Source: Microcaldota archaeon (GTDB taxonomy: Archaea > Micrarchaeota > Micrarchaeia > Anstonellales > Anstonellaceae). From it: a stretch of DNA of 36,035 bases. The notes beneath the pieces were generated by a model. The model was not told the origin of the DNA. It searched no databases and saw only the letters and a program-made list of their open reading frames with translations. The translations under genes and the position numbers were made by a program. This document shows, piece after piece, positions 27,821 to 36,035 of the stretch (the first letter of the stretch is position 1; every line of letters starts with the position of its first letter). Location of the stretch: contig JAOAJF010000003.1 in the NCBI GenBank assembly GCA_026414325.1, positions 1 to 36,035 on the forward strand, given 5' to 3'.

Positions 27821-29035
27821 TTAGCTTAGCTTTCTTATTCTAATTTGTTGTAAATGTTGCATCTGATCTGTCTGAATTACTTCTAATTTTATTCCATTGA
27901 TAATAATTCTATCTCCTCTTAGTGGAGGGCGTTTAAAATAGTAATGAAATAAAGCTGAAACTGAACCCAAAGAATCTGCCTGAGCTATTGTAACACCAAA
28001 CTCTTTTTCAATATCATGAAGTGCGGTTTGGCCATTAACAACTAATTCTCCACTATATTCTTGGGTGGGGGCAGAAGAAGGAGCTTCCTCTATTTCGCCA
28101 ACAATCTCTTCTACTAAATCTTCCATAGTCACTATTCCCTCAAAAGTTGAGTTTGGGCCTAAAACAACAGCCAGATATGTTTTTTGTTTTTGCATTATTT
28201 TAAAAACATCAAAAGCAATGCTCTCTGTTGAAACAAAAAATGGAGGCTTTAGCAAATCTTTAATCTCTTTATTTGGGTTTTGATCTAGTAAATCTTTAAT
28301 ATTTAATATTCCTACAACCTTATTTTCTTTATCTAATACTGGATAGCGGACTTTTTTGTGTTTTGCTGCAAATTTTAAAGCCTCTTTTACAGTAAAGTTT
28401 TCTCTTACAAATTTCACTTCAGAAAAAGGCACCATAATTTCTTTTATCAAAGTATCATTAAAATCCAAAACTCGCTCGAAAAATTTTTTTTCTTCTGCTG
28501 AAATAGCTTTGTCTTCTACACCTATATCTAAAATTGTGCGTAATTCTGCTTCTGAAAAATAAGCCCTTCTTTTGTCTTTTCTAAACAAGAAATTTACAAG
28601 CTTTTCTAAGAAAATGGTTAGCGGTAAAAGCAATTTATATAAAACAAAAAGTGGAACTGCTCCAAAGAGTGCTATCTTTTCATTATAAAAAATTGCAAGA
28701 TTTTTTGGAATTATCTCTCCGAATAAAATAATTATTATTGTTGCTAATGTTGCTATTGGTGCAAGAGCCCACTCTCCAAAATACTTTACTGCTAAAAAGG
28801 TTGAAAGAACTGTAAAAGAGATATTTAAGATATTGTTTGCAATTAGAATGCAGAGAATAACTTTGTCGATATTGTTTTTTAAAAAAGAGAGACAGTTTGC
28901 TCTTTTAGAAGAGGGGTTGGTTTTTAGAATATGCCTAACTCTTATTCTGCTTAAACTAAGGAGAGCACTTTCGCTAGCTGAAAAAAATGCAGATAAAATT
29001 ATCAATGAAAATAAAAGAGTTAGTTCTAAAAACAT
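27821..29035 (-). CDS. CNNM/HlyC-CorC family transporter (DUF21 + CBS pair + CorC domain)
   Basis: FSASESALLSLSRIRVRHI, GEIIPKNLAI, IKEIMVPFSEVKFV, TFEGIVTMEDLVEEIVGEIEE. Confidence 0.93.
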   Translation of the reverse strand: MFLELTLLFSLIILSAFFSASESALLSLSRIRVRHILKTNPSSKRANCLSFLKNNIDKVILCILIANNILNISFTVLSTFLAVKYFGEWALAPIATLATIIIILFGEIIPKNLAIFYNEKIALFGAVPLFVLYKLLLPLTIFLEKLVNFLFRKDKRRAYFSEAELRTILDIGVEDKAISAEEKKFFERVLDFNDTLIKEIMVPFSEVKFVRENFTVKEALKFAAKHKKVRYPVLDKENKVVGILNIKDLLDQNPNKEIKDLLKPPFFVSTESIAFDVFKIMQKQKTYLAVVLGPNSTFEGIVTMEDLVEEIVGEIEEAPSSAPTQEYSGELVVNGQTALHDIEKEFGVTIAQADSLGSVSALFHYYFKRPPLRGDRIIINGIKLEVIQTDQMQHLQQIRIRKLS

Positions 29036-29121
29036 AACAATTTAATTATGAAATGTAATTATTAAATTTATTCGCTATTGTTTGTGTGTTTGAGTTATTT
29101 AAATTTTATTAGTATTTAAAA

Positions 29122-29194
29122 GGGGCTGTGGGCTAATCTGGTATGCTGCAGCGTTCGGGACGCTGTGATCTGAGTTCAAATCTCAGCAGCCCCA
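29122..29194 (+). tRNA. tRNA-Pro (CGG)
   Basis: GGGGCTG/CAGCCCC acceptor, CAGCG-TTCGGGA-CGCTG anticodon arm, CTGAG-TTCAAAT-CTCAG T-arm, discriminator A. Confidence 0.93.
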
Positions 29195-29195
29195 T

Positions 29196-29654
29196 TTATT
29201 CTGCTTCAGATGCTTTTTGTCTAAGCTTTATTGTATTTGCCTTAATTGTTACTGGGATTGGAACTGCTACATCTATAAGTTCTACTACCAATTCGTCTTT
29301 CTTATCATCTATTCTTAAAACTTTTGCTCTCTCGCCCTTAAATGGCCCAGCAGTGAGTTCAACAATATCTCCTTTTGAAATTTTTTCTGATATTTGTTTA
29401 ATTTTTGATGAAAGCAGTGGCTCGATATCCTTAAGCTCTATTTCTTTAGATAAAACTCCTTTAATATGATGGATTTTGTTTGCTGCAGCCCTTGCTGCCA
29501 TCTCGTTTTCTGCTTCAACAAACATATAGCCTTTCATATCTTCTATATGAATAATAGAATAAACTGCCAAATTCTCTGCTTTTATTTTTTTTACTAACAT
29601 TTCCATTACTATTTTTTCTTGCCCAGAAACTACACGATAGCTATAGATTGGCAT
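29196..29654 (-). CDS. spt5: Transcription elongation factor Spt5 (NusG-like, NGN + KOW)
   Basis: MPIYSYRVVSGQEKIVMEMLVKK; KGYMFVEAENEMAARAA; KGDIVELTAGPFKGERAKVLRIDDKKDELVVEL KOW. Confidence 0.93.
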   Translation of the reverse strand: MPIYSYRVVSGQEKIVMEMLVKKIKAENLAVYSIIHIEDMKGYMFVEAENEMAARAAANKIHHIKGVLSKEIELKDIEPLLSSKIKQISEKISKGDIVELTAGPFKGERAKVLRIDDKKDELVVELIDVAVPIPVTIKANTIKLRQKASEAE

Positions 29655-29664
29655 AAAATCACTC

Positions 29665-29877
29665 CTAAATTAAGTCCAATAAAGAGAATAAAAATGAAAC
29701 TATTAAACCAAATAAACCTAAAAGAAAAATTCCCCCTACTGAAAGCTTAAGCAAAAAATTGAAATCTTTAGTAGATGGTTTGGTGGAAACTTTTATAACC
29801 CTAATAACTTTTTTTAATTCCTGGTCTATAAAATTTTTAAATTCTTCTAGTTTTGAAAGCCCAAAATTTGAAAGCAT
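29665..29877 (-). CDS. secE: Preprotein translocase subunit SecE (Sec61 gamma)
   Basis: Short single-TM protein: FIDQELKKVIRVIKVSTKPSTKDFNFLLKLSVGGIFLLGLFGLIVSFLF, located between ftsZ and spt5. ATG at 29877 preferred to the TTG at 29889. Confidence 0.9.
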   Translation of the reverse strand: MLSNFGLSKLEEFKNFIDQELKKVIRVIKVSTKPSTKDFNFLLKLSVGGIFLLGLFGLIVSFLFSLLDLI

Positions 29878-29881
29878 TTGC

Positions 29882-30985
29882 TCACCCAATAAGGTCTAAA
29901 TCCATCTCTTCAAAACTAAACTGTTGTTTTTCAAAATAACTTAGGTCATATTTTGGAAATTTTGCTCCAGCAATAACTACCAATACTCGTATTTTACTTT
30001 TTTTCGAGTTTTGCTCTATTCTTGCACCCCAAATAATATGAGCATTTTTGTCTATTCGTTTTGAGATTGTGTCTACTATTAACTCTGCTTCTTTTAAGGA
30101 CATGTCCTCTCCACCACTTACATTTATCAAAGCTCTTTGAGCTTGAGAAATATCCACATCTAAAAGTGGAGAGTTTAAAGCCATCTCTGCAGCTAAAACT
30201 GCTCTTTCTTCTGGCTTTGCTTCTAGACTAGACTCACCTACTCCAACAACTGCACAACCTGCACCTGAAAGCACTGTTCTTAAATCAGCAAAATCTAGAT
30301 TTACCAGCCCAGCTTTTGTTATTAATTCAGTTATTGATTTTACTGCTGAGGTTAAGACCTCATCACAAACTTTGAAGGCTGTGTTAAGAGGAAGATTTGG
30401 AGCTACAGTTAAAAGCTTATCGTTTGGAATAACAATTACTGTGTCTGCTTGTCTTTTTAATTTTTCTAAACCTTCTAAAGCATTTTGCAATCTTATTTTT
30501 CCTTCTGAAGCAAAGGGGAGAGTTACAACTGCTACTGTAAGTGCTCCTACTTGTTTTGCTGTTTCTGCTATTATGTGTGCTGAGCCTGTTCCAGTACCTC
30601 CACCTAAACCACAGGTAATAAAAACCATGTTTGCTCCTTCTAAAGCTTTTTTTATTTCTGGCTGAGATTCTTTAGCAGCATTCTCTCCCAAAAGTGGGTT
30701 GGAGCCTGCTCCCATTCCTTTTGTAGTCATTTTTCCTAGAAGAATTTTTTTATCTGCTTTCATTTTTATTAAGTGTCTTACATCAGTATTCATGGCTATT
30801 AAAGTTGCTCCCTCTATCCCAACCTCAGCCATTCTAGTAAGAGTATTGCAACCAGAGCCTCCTGTGCCAACTACTAAAATTTTTGGTTTTGTTTGTTCTA
30901 AAAATGCTAAAAGCTCCTCGTCAGCTTCAGTATAATCTTCTTTCTTTTTTGCAATTTGCTCTGCTATTTTTTCATCCAAGTCCAT
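29882..30985 (-). CDS. ftsZ: Cell division protein FtsZ
   Basis: ILVVGTGGSGCNTLTRM, FITCGLGGGTGTGSAHIIAE tubulin signature, VNLDFADLRTVL. True start most likely MDLDEKIAEQ at 30985 (ORF track 31060). Confidence 0.95.
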   Translation of the reverse strand: MDLDEKIAEQIAKKKEDYTEADEELLAFLEQTKPKILVVGTGGSGCNTLTRMAEVGIEGATLIAMNTDVRHLIKMKADKKILLGKMTTKGMGAGSNPLLGENAAKESQPEIKKALEGANMVFITCGLGGGTGTGSAHIIAETAKQVGALTVAVVTLPFASEGKIRLQNALEGLEKLKRQADTVIVIPNDKLLTVAPNLPLNTAFKVCDEVLTSAVKSITELITKAGLVNLDFADLRTVLSGAGCAVVGVGESSLEAKPEERAVLAAEMALNSPLLDVDISQAQRALINVSGGEDMSLKEAELIVDTISKRIDKNAHIIWGARIEQNSKKSKIRVLVVIAGAKFPKYDLSYFEKQQFSFEEMDLDLIG

Positions 30986-31006
30986 AAAACCACTTGAAAA
31001 ATACAA

Positions 31007-31034
31007 TATATAAAATTTGTTATATAAAATTTGT
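31007..31034. repeat. Exact 14-bp tandem duplication (TATATAAAATTTGT x2) containing a TATA box upstream of ftsZ
   Basis: 31007-31020 and 31021-31034 are identical; on the minus strand each copy reads ACAAATTTTATATA. Confidence 0.9.
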
Positions 31035-31076
31035 TTACCAATATTTATAAAAATATCCAAATAATTGCTTAAATAT

Positions 31077-32138
31077 ATGGCAACTAAAGAAGCAATGTTT
31101 TATAATATAATAAAAAATACCCCTATAAATAATTTGCTTAGATGTAGATTGTGCTCGCATTATTGTGTAATTGCTCCTGGAAAAGAAGGGCTTTGTTTAG
31201 TTAGAAAAAATATTGATGGAAAGCTCTACTCGTTAAATTGGGCAAAAGCAGTATCTTTAAATATCGATCCTATAGAAAAAAAGCCTTTTTTTCATTTTAA
31301 GCCAGGAACAAGAGTGCTTTCATTTGGAACTCCTGGTTGTAATTTTAGATGTTTAAATTGTCAGAACTGGGATTTGAGCCAGGGGGTTAGAGAACATGGA
31401 AAAACTGCCCTGGACATTATAGAGGATATTGAGCCAAAGGAGATTGTGAAAATTGCAATAGAGTATAAGGCTGATGGTTTTGCTTATACTTATTCAGAGC
31501 CAACAATATTTTTTGAATATGCTTATGACACAATAGTACAAGCAAGAAAAAATAAATTGAGTGCAGCAAAGTTCCATACATTTGTGAGCAATGGGTATTT
31601 TTCAAAAGAGTTGTTAGATTTTATAATAGAACAAAAACTTCTTGAGGCTATAAGAATAGACCTAAAATTTATTGAGGATGAAAAATATTACAGGGTCTGT
31701 GGAGGAAGACTAAAGCCAGTTTTAGAGAATATAAAAAAAGTTTACAAATCTGGTATTCACTTAGAGCTAATAAATTTAGTAATTCCAAAAGAAAACGACC
31801 AGGAATTTGAAATTGAAAAATTAGCAAAAACAGTTTATGAGATTAGCCCAGAAATTCCTTTGCATTTTTCCAGATTCTTTCCATACTATAAATTAGCAGA
31901 TAGAGAGCCAACACCTCTTAAAACTTTAGAAAAAGCAAAAAAAATTGCTTTAGAAATTGGGCTAAAATATGTATATATAGGAAATACTAGCTTAGAGGGT
32001 GCAGAAGATACCTATTGCCCAGAATGTAATTTGCTATTAATAAAAAGAAATAGATTTTTTATAGAGAAAAATGTTTTTGAAAAAACAAAAGAGCCTATTT
32101 GTCCTAATTGTAGTTATAAAATAAACATTGTTTTATAA
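31077..32138 (+). CDS. AmmeMemoRadiSam-system-type radical SAM enzyme (PflA-like)
   Basis: CRLCSHYCVIAPGKEGLCLVRKN, RVLSFGTPGCNFRCLNCQNWDLSQ (CxxxCxxC), YTYSEPTIFFEYA; C-terminal CPEC...CPNC. ATG at 31077 preferred, with TATA (TTTATAAAAATA) about 29 nt upstream. Confidence 0.88.
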   Translation: MATKEAMFYNIIKNTPINNLLRCRLCSHYCVIAPGKEGLCLVRKNIDGKLYSLNWAKAVSLNIDPIEKKPFFHFKPGTRVLSFGTPGCNFRCLNCQNWDLSQGVREHGKTALDIIEDIEPKEIVKIAIEYKADGFAYTYSEPTIFFEYAYDTIVQARKNKLSAAKFHTFVSNGYFSKELLDFIIEQKLLEAIRIDLKFIEDEKYYRVCGGRLKPVLENIKKVYKSGIHLELINLVIPKENDQEFEIEKLAKTVYEISPEIPLHFSRFFPYYKLADREPTPLKTLEKAKKIALEIGLKYVYIGNTSLEGAEDTYCPECNLLLIKRNRFFIEKNVFEKTKEPICPNCSYKINIVL

Positions 32139-32139
32139 A

Positions 32140-32469
32140 CTAAATGAATTTAGTTCCGCAGCTTGGACAAGAGGTCATAAAAAAATTTGCTCTATAGTTA
32201 CAAATTGGGCAGATATAAACAGAGCTAAAATCTCCTTGTTCTTTTGTTAAGGGTTTTTTGCATTTGGAGCATTTTTGATTTTTTAAATTGTTTGGCTCTC
32301 CGCAAAATGGGCATTTTATTCTAAATAAGAGCTCAGTATGAACCCCGCAATGTGGACAGCGCTCTAAAGAGATATCAAATTCTTTTTTGCAGTTAGGGCA
32401 TTTGAGAATTATGTTTTGATAGGATGATTTTTTTGAAAATAATGAAGAGAGAAAATCCAATATTCCCAT
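32140..32469 (-). CDS. Small protein with three zinc ribbons
   Basis: Six CxxC knuckles: CPNC/CPHC, CPFC/CSKC, CPIC/CPSC. Confidence 0.75.
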   Translation of the reverse strand: MGILDFLSSLFSKKSSYQNIILKCPNCKKEFDISLERCPHCGVHTELLFRIKCPFCGEPNNLKNQKCSKCKKPLTKEQGDFSSVYICPICNYRANFFMTSCPSCGTKFI

Positions 32470-32490
32470 AAAAATCTTTCTTAATGATTT

Positions 32491-33561
32491 TTATTTTTTA
32501 TTTTTAGAAAACAAAAAGTAAAATAATAGTAATAAAACTAAAGAGATAAATGTTGTAAGGCCAAATAGAATAAGTATTTCTAACTCGCCTGCTGTTGTTT
32601 TCTTTGGCTGAATTATTGGTTTTTCAAATTCCTGGTTTGTGGTTTTATTAAAAATTGTTTGGTTTTGCTCTGGTTGATTTGATTTTTCTTTTTGTTCTTG
32701 CTGAGTAGTTTTATTTTCTTCTGTTAAAGGAGTTTGGATAACTTTTTTTGCAAGAGTAGTAGTTGTATAATTTTCATAAATAAAAGTGTATTGGCCTTCT
32801 TGGGCAGCGTTTAGAAGAGCAATACCATAGGTATCTGTGGTTAGATTAATTGTTTGATTTGTTGGCAAAATAGCAATTATTGTTTTGTTTGTTAGAGGCT
32901 GCTCTCCAAATTTTAGTACAATAGAAATTTTCTCTCCAACAAAAACTTCTTTTTTTGAGCTAAAAAATATCTCCTTTTTTTGGAACTGTTGCTCATCTTG
33001 TAAATCTAGCTCTAGATAATATGCCCCAGCAGTAGGATAAGAAAAGTATTGGCTAAATTTCTTTTTTTCATTATCTTCTAATACAATACGATATTGGGTT
33101 TGTGGATAGAGAGTAGAAAAAAGAAAATATCCCTGATCATAAATTTTGGTTTTTGCTGCCTCTTTGCCATTTTTGTCTATTAGCCGAAGGGTTTTTCCTT
33201 CGAAGTTAGAGTAATTTTTTAATGAGCCATAAAGAGTGTAGCTTTGGCTTTCTTTTATTAAAATTGCTTCTAAGTATTGGTCAGAGTTTAGCTCAACAAG
33301 ATAGACTTTTGGCTGATAGTAGCCTCTTTCTATAACAATAAAATAGGTTCCTTTTTCTAAATCAAAACTTGCTAAAGCTAGTGACTTTTCTCCCAATTTT
33401 TGATAGAGAGAAGTTTGGGAAAAATTTATTAGCTCTTTGCCTTTGTAGACAGAGATATTTGTACCAACAAGCTTAACCCCTGTTGGATCAAAAACTGAGA
33501 TATTTAGCTGATAGCAAAAGGCTAGTGTAAAAAAAACAAGTAAAAAAAATAATTTTTTCAT
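32491..33561 (-). CDS. Predicted secreted, C-terminally membrane-anchored surface protein (beta-sandwich-like repeats, N/Q/T-rich stalk)
   Basis: Signal peptide MKKLFFLLVFFTLAFCYQ; N-x-T/S sequons; low-complexity NKTTQQEQKEKSNQPEQNQT; C-terminal TM LEILILFGLTTFISLVLLLLFYFLF then KNKK. Start at 33561 preferred to ORF-track 33615. Confidence 0.65.
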   Translation of the reverse strand: MKKLFFLLVFFTLAFCYQLNISVFDPTGVKLVGTNISVYKGKELINFSQTSLYQKLGEKSLALASFDLEKGTYFIVIERGYYQPKVYLVELNSDQYLEAILIKESQSYTLYGSLKNYSNFEGKTLRLIDKNGKEAAKTKIYDQGYFLFSTLYPQTQYRIVLEDNEKKKFSQYFSYPTAGAYYLELDLQDEQQFQKKEIFFSSKKEVFVGEKISIVLKFGEQPLTNKTIIAILPTNQTINLTTDTYGIALLNAAQEGQYTFIYENYTTTTLAKKVIQTPLTEENKTTQQEQKEKSNQPEQNQTIFNKTTNQEFEKPIIQPKKTTAGELEILILFGLTTFISLVLLLLFYFLFSKNKK

Positions 33562-33717
33562 ATAATAAATAAAAAGCAAAAAAATAAAAATAAGAAGGTT
33601 TTGAATTTTGCTCAAACCCTTAAAAAAGCTAAAGTATTTATTTAATTGTTTAGATTAAAAGGAGGAATCAAGGAATGATGAAATCAAAATGAATAGAAAA
33701 AAGTGGAGAAGGTTGAT

Positions 33718-36035
33718 TTAGTACAAAGACAAAGGAATGCTTAACTTAAAAAAAAGATTAAAACGTCCATAACCGTTAAGTTTTTCAGAATCCCCAAGAC
33801 CAATTGAATTTATCCCAACTGTGGCGTATCCACCCCTGATACCCCCTAATTGCAAACCCAAAGATATTTGATCAACATCAACATATTCTTTCTTTCCTTC
33901 TTCTTTTTTCGTTATTTTCGAGTAAGAATAGTTTCCAAATAACCTAAACTTCTCAGATAAGTTTATAGCAGCCCCTATCTGAAAAGCAGTGAGAGAAAAG
34001 GGATCAAATTCGGAATCGGTTTTGGAATAATGACCAGTAACGTAAAAGAGCACTTTATTATCAGCATTTACATATAAATTTCCACTAAAAGAGTAATGCT
34101 TATATATATCAGGACTTTCAGGTATGCTAAATTCTGATTTTTCTCCTGAGAGTACAGTACCAACAGTGGTATCATCTATTTTTGTAGATACTGCAATTTG
34201 ACCGCCAAAAGATTCTCCACTTTTATAAAGTAAGATGCCAAAACTAGTAAGACCCAAAGAAAGCTTGCCTCCAAGAGCGGCAGGTGAAGTCTTAAAATCT
34301 TTCATTTCACTCAAAGTGGCAATAACCCCCCATTTGTTGCTTTCACCTAGAAGAGAAAAAGTTAAACCTAATTTTCCTTCTTTATTTTTAGAACAGCCGA
34401 GATAAGCTCTAAGACCATCAGGAAATAAGAGATCAATTGAAATATCATCTGAAACAGAAAAAAAGCCTTTATGAAAATTTGAATTAATAATAGATGCAAG
34501 CTTAATTGAGATAGCTTCTAGAGCAGCTACTTTCGCCGCCTCATGCATAAGAGAAGCCTGACGGATATATTTGTCAATCTCTTCTTTTAAGGAGTTTAAC
34601 TCCTTAGTAAGTTGTTCGGGCTTAAGGCTAAGGTTTCTTATAAATATATCAGTAGAAGTTGGATACTTTGCAGAAATAGTAAGGATTGAACCATCTGGAA
34701 GGAAGAGATAACTACCTGGGAATGATAAACGGAGATCTGCTTTTTTAACTTTATCTTTTAGCTTTTTATTGTTTAAGTCTAGACTTAAAGAAGCTGCAAA
34801 ATGTTTACTAGCATAACCCCCAACATTAAGAGTTTTGTCTATATTATTATAAGTAATAGCTCCTCCAAATAAATTATCAGTAATAAAACCCAAACCTCCC
34901 TCTTGAAATTTATGGTTCTTCATTTTTTTACCAGCACCATATAGTTGAAAATACCCTGCAGTATAATACTTATGGCCTAAATTAATAAGAGATATTGCAA
35001 AAGAATGCTTATCTAAAACATTCTTAACAGACCTTGTCTTTGGTAAATCTGAAGGTTTGCTAATAGGTTCAAAGAAATCAGCATCTTTGTTAAACATATA
35101 AGCAGATATTGCTAACAATTCTGCGTTTTCTTTATCAGCAGAAACCTTAGCAAAAGTTCCAGCTACATTTCCTTGTGCATCAATACTTGAAAATACTGCT
35201 GAATCTTGTATTAGAACTGGTATTTTAAAACCAACAAAACCAGCCCTTACTTGATTTTTATAATCTACATTTTTATCTGTTCCACCAAGAGCTTGAACAC
35301 CTATCTGCAAGGAATTAGAAAAGAGGCTCATTTCAGCTAAAAAATTATTAAACTTTTCTAACTGAGAATTCTTAGCTGGATCTCCTTGGCTGTAATTATT
35401 GTTACTTACTACATGAAACCATTGATCACCTATTTTTATATAAGCACCACCTATTTGGTCTTTTTGTTGGCTTTTTTTATCTTCATTAGTTTGCAAAGTA
35501 TCACAATAATAAACTAAAAGATTTGCATCATCAACCGCAAAAGAAGCGGGAGGAAGAGGTGGTCCTTCTACAGGTATAAATGTTAAAGGTAAATTAGATG
35601 TTTCTTGTTCCTTAATTATCCGATCTATTAAAGATTTGCTATATACGTTTGCTGAACTAAGGCGTATTTCTTTAATTTTTTGGTCAATCTTATTCTCATA
35701 AAAATAATTTACTAGAAAATCGAAAATATTTACTGCTTTGGATGTAAGATTCTGTGCTTCAGCACCAGCAGCAGTAATAGTATCTTTTACTTTTTGAGCT
35801 GCAATTCCAACATAAGAATTGTCGCCCCTAAGAAAAATTTTACCCCCACCACTTGCTGTGTCTACTGCATCTGAAGAAAATAACCCACTATCACCTATAA
35901 ACGCTCCTTCTCCTTCTAGACTACGTGGAGAAAAGTATTTTACAAATAAGTCATGGTATTTCCTTTCAATATTTAGAAGATACTCGTGCTCTTGTGAAGT
36001 AAAAGTATAGAAAGTAGATAAAAACGGGTTAAAGT
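33718..36035 (-). CDS. Large protein with beta-strand-rich, porin-like C-terminal region (partial; runs off the right edge)
   Basis: The supplied ORF starts at a TTG (35496), but the same frame stays open to the window end (...FNPFLSTFYTFTSQEHEYLLNIERKYHDLF...VYYCDTLQTNEDKK...). C-terminal half has repeated alternating, Gly/aromatic-rich strands ending GYGRFNLFFKLSIPLSLY*. Confidence 0.7.
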   Translation of the reverse strand, partial: FNPFLSTFYTFTSQEHEYLLNIERKYHDLFVKYFSPRSLEGEGAFIGDSGLFSSDAVDTASGGGKIFLRGDNSYVGIAAQKVKDTITAAGAEAQNLTSKAVNIFDFLVNYFYENKIDQKIKEIRLSSANVYSKSLIDRIIKEQETSNLPLTFIPVEGPPLPPASFAVDDANLLVYYCDTLQTNEDKKSQQKDQIGGAYIKIGDQWFHVVSNNNYSQGDPAKNSQLEKFNNFLAEMSLFSNSLQIGVQALGGTDKNVDYKNQVRAGFVGFKIPVLIQDSAVFSSIDAQGNVAGTFAKVSADKENAELLAISAYMFNKDADFFEPISKPSDLPKTRSVKNVLDKHSFAISLINLGHKYYTAGYFQLYGAGKKMKNHKFQEGGLGFITDNLFGGAITYNNIDKTLNVGGYASKHFAASLSLDLNNKKLKDKVKKADLRLSFPGSYLFLPDGSILTISAKYPTSTDIFIRNLSLKPEQLTKELNSLKEEIDKYIRQASLMHEAAKVAALEAISIKLASIINSNFHKGFFSVSDDISIDLLFPDGLRAYLGCSKNKEGKLGLTFSLLGESNKWGVIATLSEMKDFKTSPAALGGKLSLGLTSFGILLYKSGESFGGQIAVSTKIDDTTVGTVLSGEKSEFSIPESPDIYKHYSFSGNLYVNADNKVLFYVTGHYSKTDSEFDPFSLTAFQIGAAINLSEKFRLFGNYSYSKITKKEEGKKEYVDVDQISLGLQLGGIRGGYATVGINSIGLGDSEKLNGYGRFNLFFKLSIPLSLY

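Noticed and set aside
29143-29469. Plus-strand 108-aa ORF
   Set aside because: Begins inside tRNA-Pro and runs antisense to spt5.
33660-33717. C-box-like ATGATGA in the gap, possible C/D box sRNA
   Set aside because: No convincing D box (CTGA) or C'/D' pair at suitable spacing.
35819-36010. Plus-strand 63-aa ORF at the right edge
   Set aside because: Antisense to the open frame of the large beta-rich CDS.
1-36035. CRISPR arrays, transposases, integrases, rRNA, prophage
   Set aside because: No regularly spaced repeats, no recognisable mobile-element proteins, no rRNA-like sequence noticed on reading.

Overview
AT-rich archaeal chromosome segment. Lineage is inferred from the GatD/GatE pair, FtsZ-SecE-Spt5 cluster, archaeal-type HMG-CoA synthase/thiolase/DUF35 operon, class III (pilin-type) signal peptide and leaderless TATA promoters; a small-genome DPANN-like archaeon is plausible but unproven. 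The window is mostly housekeeping: gatD/gatE, pyrD-pyrK-pyrC, argS, a mevalonate-entry operon, ftsZ-secE-spt5 and three tRNA genes (Phe, Arg with a 16-nt intron, Pro). There is no CRISPR array, recognisable transposon or rRNA. The least ordinary items are: (1) a long ORF running off the right edge (33718..36035, at least 772 codons, longer than the supplied ORF) with a beta-strand-rich, porin-like C-terminal region, unexpected in an archaeon; (2) a perfect 12-bp palindromic TATA box equidistant from two divergent start codons; (3) a LonB-like AAA+ protein with a zinc-ribbon insertion and no protease domain; (4) an ATP-cone fused to a PD-(D/E)XK nuclease; (5) a CBS-domain protein with an HPF-like tail; (6) a coupled pair of unannotated microORFs; (7) an exact tandem duplication of the ftsZ TATA box. 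No search was possible, so all family calls come from reading motifs.
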